Positions 5,766-7,487 of a stretch of 7,487 nt of DNA are shown piece by piece; within the stretch, counting starts at the first letter, position 1, and each line of letters opens with the position of its first letter. A model generated the notes under the pieces. It saw only the letters and a list, made by a program, of their open reading frames with translations, had not been told where the DNA came from and made no database searches. The position numbers were made by a program, and so were the translations under genes. Source of the stretch: an uncultured Muribaculaceae bacterium (GTDB lineage Bacteria; Bacteroidota; Bacteroidia; Bacteroidales; Muribaculaceae); NCBI GenBank assembly GCA_910586175.1, contig CAJUIJ010000124.1:1-7487 (forward strand), in the 5' to 3' direction.

Positions 5766-6950
5766 TCAGAGTATTTCCAGCTCTTCGGGGTAATTAGTGA
5801 GGTTCTCGAGTCCTTGCTCGGTCACCACGTAGGTGTTTTCCACGCCGAGAGCTCCTATGCCCGGGAGTACGAACTTGGGTTCGATGGCGAGGGTCATTCC
5901 GGCAGCGAGTGGCATTTTGTTTCGCTCCATTATTACCGGGCCTTCGTTGAGTTCGATGCCTATGCCGTGTCCGATGAAACGCACTTTATGTTTGTGCCCC
6001 ATGAAGTAGGCTGAGAGTCCGCAATCGGCGGCTATCTTCTCTGCGCGGCGATACATCTCGCCAATTTCAGCTCCTGGCACTCCGAATTTCTCGAGGTCGC
6101 GCATAATCATGCGTGAGCAATCGTTGGCTTTCTGTGCTGCCTCAGGTATACGTTCGATACACCAGCAGCGTGTCATGTCGGTCTGGTAGCCGTTGAAGCC
6201 TCCGTTCATGTCGAGCATCACTGACATGCCCGGGAGCATCGTCATGCCGCTCGCTCCGACGGGGAGTGAGGGGTCTGTGCCGGCGCCTCCCATCGAGAAA
6301 TCATAGGGTGAGGGCTGGTCGGCATTGTCGCCTGCAAGCAGGCTGCCCATGTTGATTTCCATCATATGGCCTGCCACACGAGGGTATCCGAGACATCCTT
6401 CCCTTCGTAGCAATCGCTCTATCTCTATCTGAAATTCCACGTCGGTCATGCCTTCTGCGTAGCATTTCGCCACGCGTGAGTATGCAGCTGCTTGCTTGAG
6501 CCCATCTTCACACATACGGTCGATTTCCCACGGGGTCTTTATCATCCTTGCCTCGCGCAGCACACGGCTTGCGTTGGCTGTGGTAATGCCTCCGAATGCC
6601 TTGGTGAGGCGTTCCACTTCCGAATAGTAGAGGTCATCATATTCCAGTCCGAGACATGCGGGAAGTTTGTAGCCCCGGTCTTGGAGTATCTCGGCAATTT
6701 GTTCGGGTTTGCGTATGGAAATCTCGTCATGACGGGTTGCCTCGGCGGGGGGCACCATGAAGAAGAGCGGATCGGCATCGAGCGGAAGGTATATATATCC
6801 TCGGCATATACCTCCGGTGAGGTAAAGGATATTGACCGACGAGGCCACAAGTATCGCCTCCATGTCGTGGCGAGCCATTGTTTCGCGCACCTTTGATACG
6901 TGCAGGTCGTGTTCGGGGCGCATTTCGTTGTTGAGCAGTGGAAATTCCAT
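5766..6950 (-). CDS. M24-family metallopeptidase (Xaa-Pro dipeptidase / aminopeptidase type)
   Basis: Proteins of this family use two metal ions in a 'pita-bread' fold to cleave N-terminal residues, often before proline. The 394-residue product has a creatinase-like N-terminal domain (about residues 15-140, with VNILYLTGG at 39-47) and a C-terminal M24 catalytic domain (about 145-385). All five expected metal ligands are visible: D247 and D258 (MLDMNGG and QTDMTR), H328 (GHGIGIELNEGP), E357 (AIEPKF) and E371 (GVENTYVVT). The ligand spacings of 11, 29 and 14 match those I recall for archaeal prolidase. No signal peptide is seen, so it is probably cytoplasmic. It lies 14 bp after the lipoprotein gene and 23 bp before the nucleotidyltransferase gene. 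Substrate specificity (Xaa-Pro dipeptide, longer peptide or creatinase-like) cannot be read from the sequence. Confidence 0.92.
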   Translation of the reverse strand: MEFPLLNNEMRPEHDLHVSKVRETMARHDMEAILVASSVNILYLTGGICRGYIYLPLDADPLFFMVPPAEATRHDEISIRKPEQIAEILQDRGYKLPACLGLEYDDLYYSEVERLTKAFGGITTANASRVLREARMIKTPWEIDRMCEDGLKQAAAYSRVAKCYAEGMTDVEFQIEIERLLRREGCLGYPRVAGHMMEINMGSLLAGDNADQPSPYDFSMGGAGTDPSLPVGASGMTMLPGMSVMLDMNGGFNGYQTDMTRCWCIERIPEAAQKANDCSRMIMRDLEKFGVPGAEIGEMYRRAEKIAADCGLSAYFMGHKHKVRFIGHGIGIELNEGPVIMERNKMPLAAGMTLAIEPKFVLPGIGALGVENTYVVTEQGLENLTNYPEELEIL

Positions 6951-6964
6951 ATGTGTATGTTTTT

Positions 6965-7447
6965 CTATTTGCGTTCAATCACCACGCCTATGTTCATCAC
7001 CCCTTTGGTGTGAGACTCCGGCGAGAAACTTTCGAATGTGAGTGCGTAGCCATCGGTGAGACGTTCATCCTTGTATAGGGGCAAGCGAAGTTCGGTCACG
7101 CCGTAGCGGGTCACAGCCTTGTTGGTCCCTTCGGCATGTGATGGGCGCAATATTATCGTGTCGGCGTGAAGTGTGCCGTTGTTGTCATCTACAGTCACTG
7201 CAATCGGGAGAGCATTGATTTTATGGCGTGCAGCATATCTTACCACCATCGTCAGATCATAGCGCGATTGAGGCGACTCGGTGGAGTCGATGGGCATGGG
7301 GCAGAACACCAACACATCGAGGGGATTCCATCCGGAAGGCGGAATCTCCTCGAAGTGTGAGTATAAGGGAGTGTCCTGCCGGTCGCATCCGGCGAGGCCC
7401 GATATTGCCAATGCGGCTGTGAGTAGAGTCAACTTGGCAGTTCTCAT
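6965..7447 (-). CDS. gldH: GldH-like lipoprotein
   Basis: The 160-residue product begins with a lipoprotein signal peptide: basic MRTAK, a hydrophobic stretch, and the lipobox LAGC with the acylated cysteine at residue 21. The mature protein would be tethered to an envelope membrane. The segment after the cysteine (PLYSHFEEIPPSGWNPLDVL within residues 27-46) and the ending MNIGVVIERK resemble the N- and C-terminal blocks of GldH. GldH is a small Bacteroidota lipoprotein first linked to gliding motility and kept in many non-gliding gut members. I recognise it from pattern only, with no alignment, so the symbol is tentative; it could be another short lipoprotein family. The middle (about residues 60-140) looks beta-rich. 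The gene ends 14 bp before the M24 peptidase gene. Its promoter is not in the window, as only 40 bp remain upstream. Confidence 0.6.
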   Translation of the reverse strand: MRTAKLTLLTAALAISGLAGCDRQDTPLYSHFEEIPPSGWNPLDVLVFCPMPIDSTESPQSRYDLTMVVRYAARHKINALPIAVTVDDNNGTLHADTIILRPSHAEGTNKAVTRYGVTELRLPLYKDERLTDGYALTFESFSPESHTKGVMNIGVVIERK

Positions 7448-7487
7448 AAAGTGACAGCTCTCTTTGCGTGACTGTGTTATTTAAGAG

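Noticed and set aside
6787..6813. 8-bp inverted repeat AGGTATAT / ATATACCT with an 11-nt loop
   Set aside because: It lies inside the M24 peptidase coding sequence and encodes ordinary residues of the N-terminal domain, with no U-tract or promoter context; probably chance.
7448..7487. End of an upstream minus-strand gene
   Set aside because: Two reading frames have TAA near the window edge, so a gene could end there, but 40 bp is too little to support a call.

Overview
This window looks like a piece of Bacteroidales chromosome (phylum Bacteroidota), possibly a gut Muribaculaceae-type genome; the family-level placement is inference. The grounds are: the gene order rplM-rpsI-rpsB-tsf on one strand; a GldH-like lipoprotein, a family confined to this phylum; a good match to the phylum's promoter consensus (TTTG, 20 nt, TAnnTTTG) upstream of rplM; and A-rich leaders without Shine-Dalgarno sequences before the start codons.

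Layout from left to right. The 3' two-thirds or so of a RecD-like superfamily 1B DNA helicase gene lies on the + strand (1-1082); its Walker A part is outside the window. It converges on the tsf gene. The 157-bp space between them holds a striking array of eleven 9-bp units in two opposing orientations (1076-1178) and a strong 13-bp-stem intrinsic terminator for the minus-strand operon (1182-1217). The minus-strand translation operon follows: tsf (1240-2232), rpsB (2257-3087), a 185-bp structured gap, rpsI (3273-3659) and rplM (3668-4144, GTG start). It is transcribed from right to left from a promoter at 4252-4283, with a leader of about 100 nt that can fold.

Further right, a second set of tightly spaced minus-strand genes runs gldH-like lipoprotein (6965-7447), M24 metallopeptidase (5766-6950) and CCA-adding-type tRNA nucleotidyltransferase with an HD domain (4318-5742). 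Gaps are 14 and 23 bp, so they are probably cotranscribed. No clear terminator separates this group from the rplM promoter, so some read-through into the ribosomal operon is possible.

The functional themes are ribosome assembly (uL13, uS9, uS2), elongation (EF-Ts) and tRNA 3'-end maturation, next to peptide turnover and an envelope lipoprotein. I see no mobile element, CRISPR array, tRNA or rRNA. The window is mostly ordinary core genome. The parts worth a second look are non-coding: the inverted 9-bp array at the convergent junction and the two foldable leaders of the ribosomal operon.
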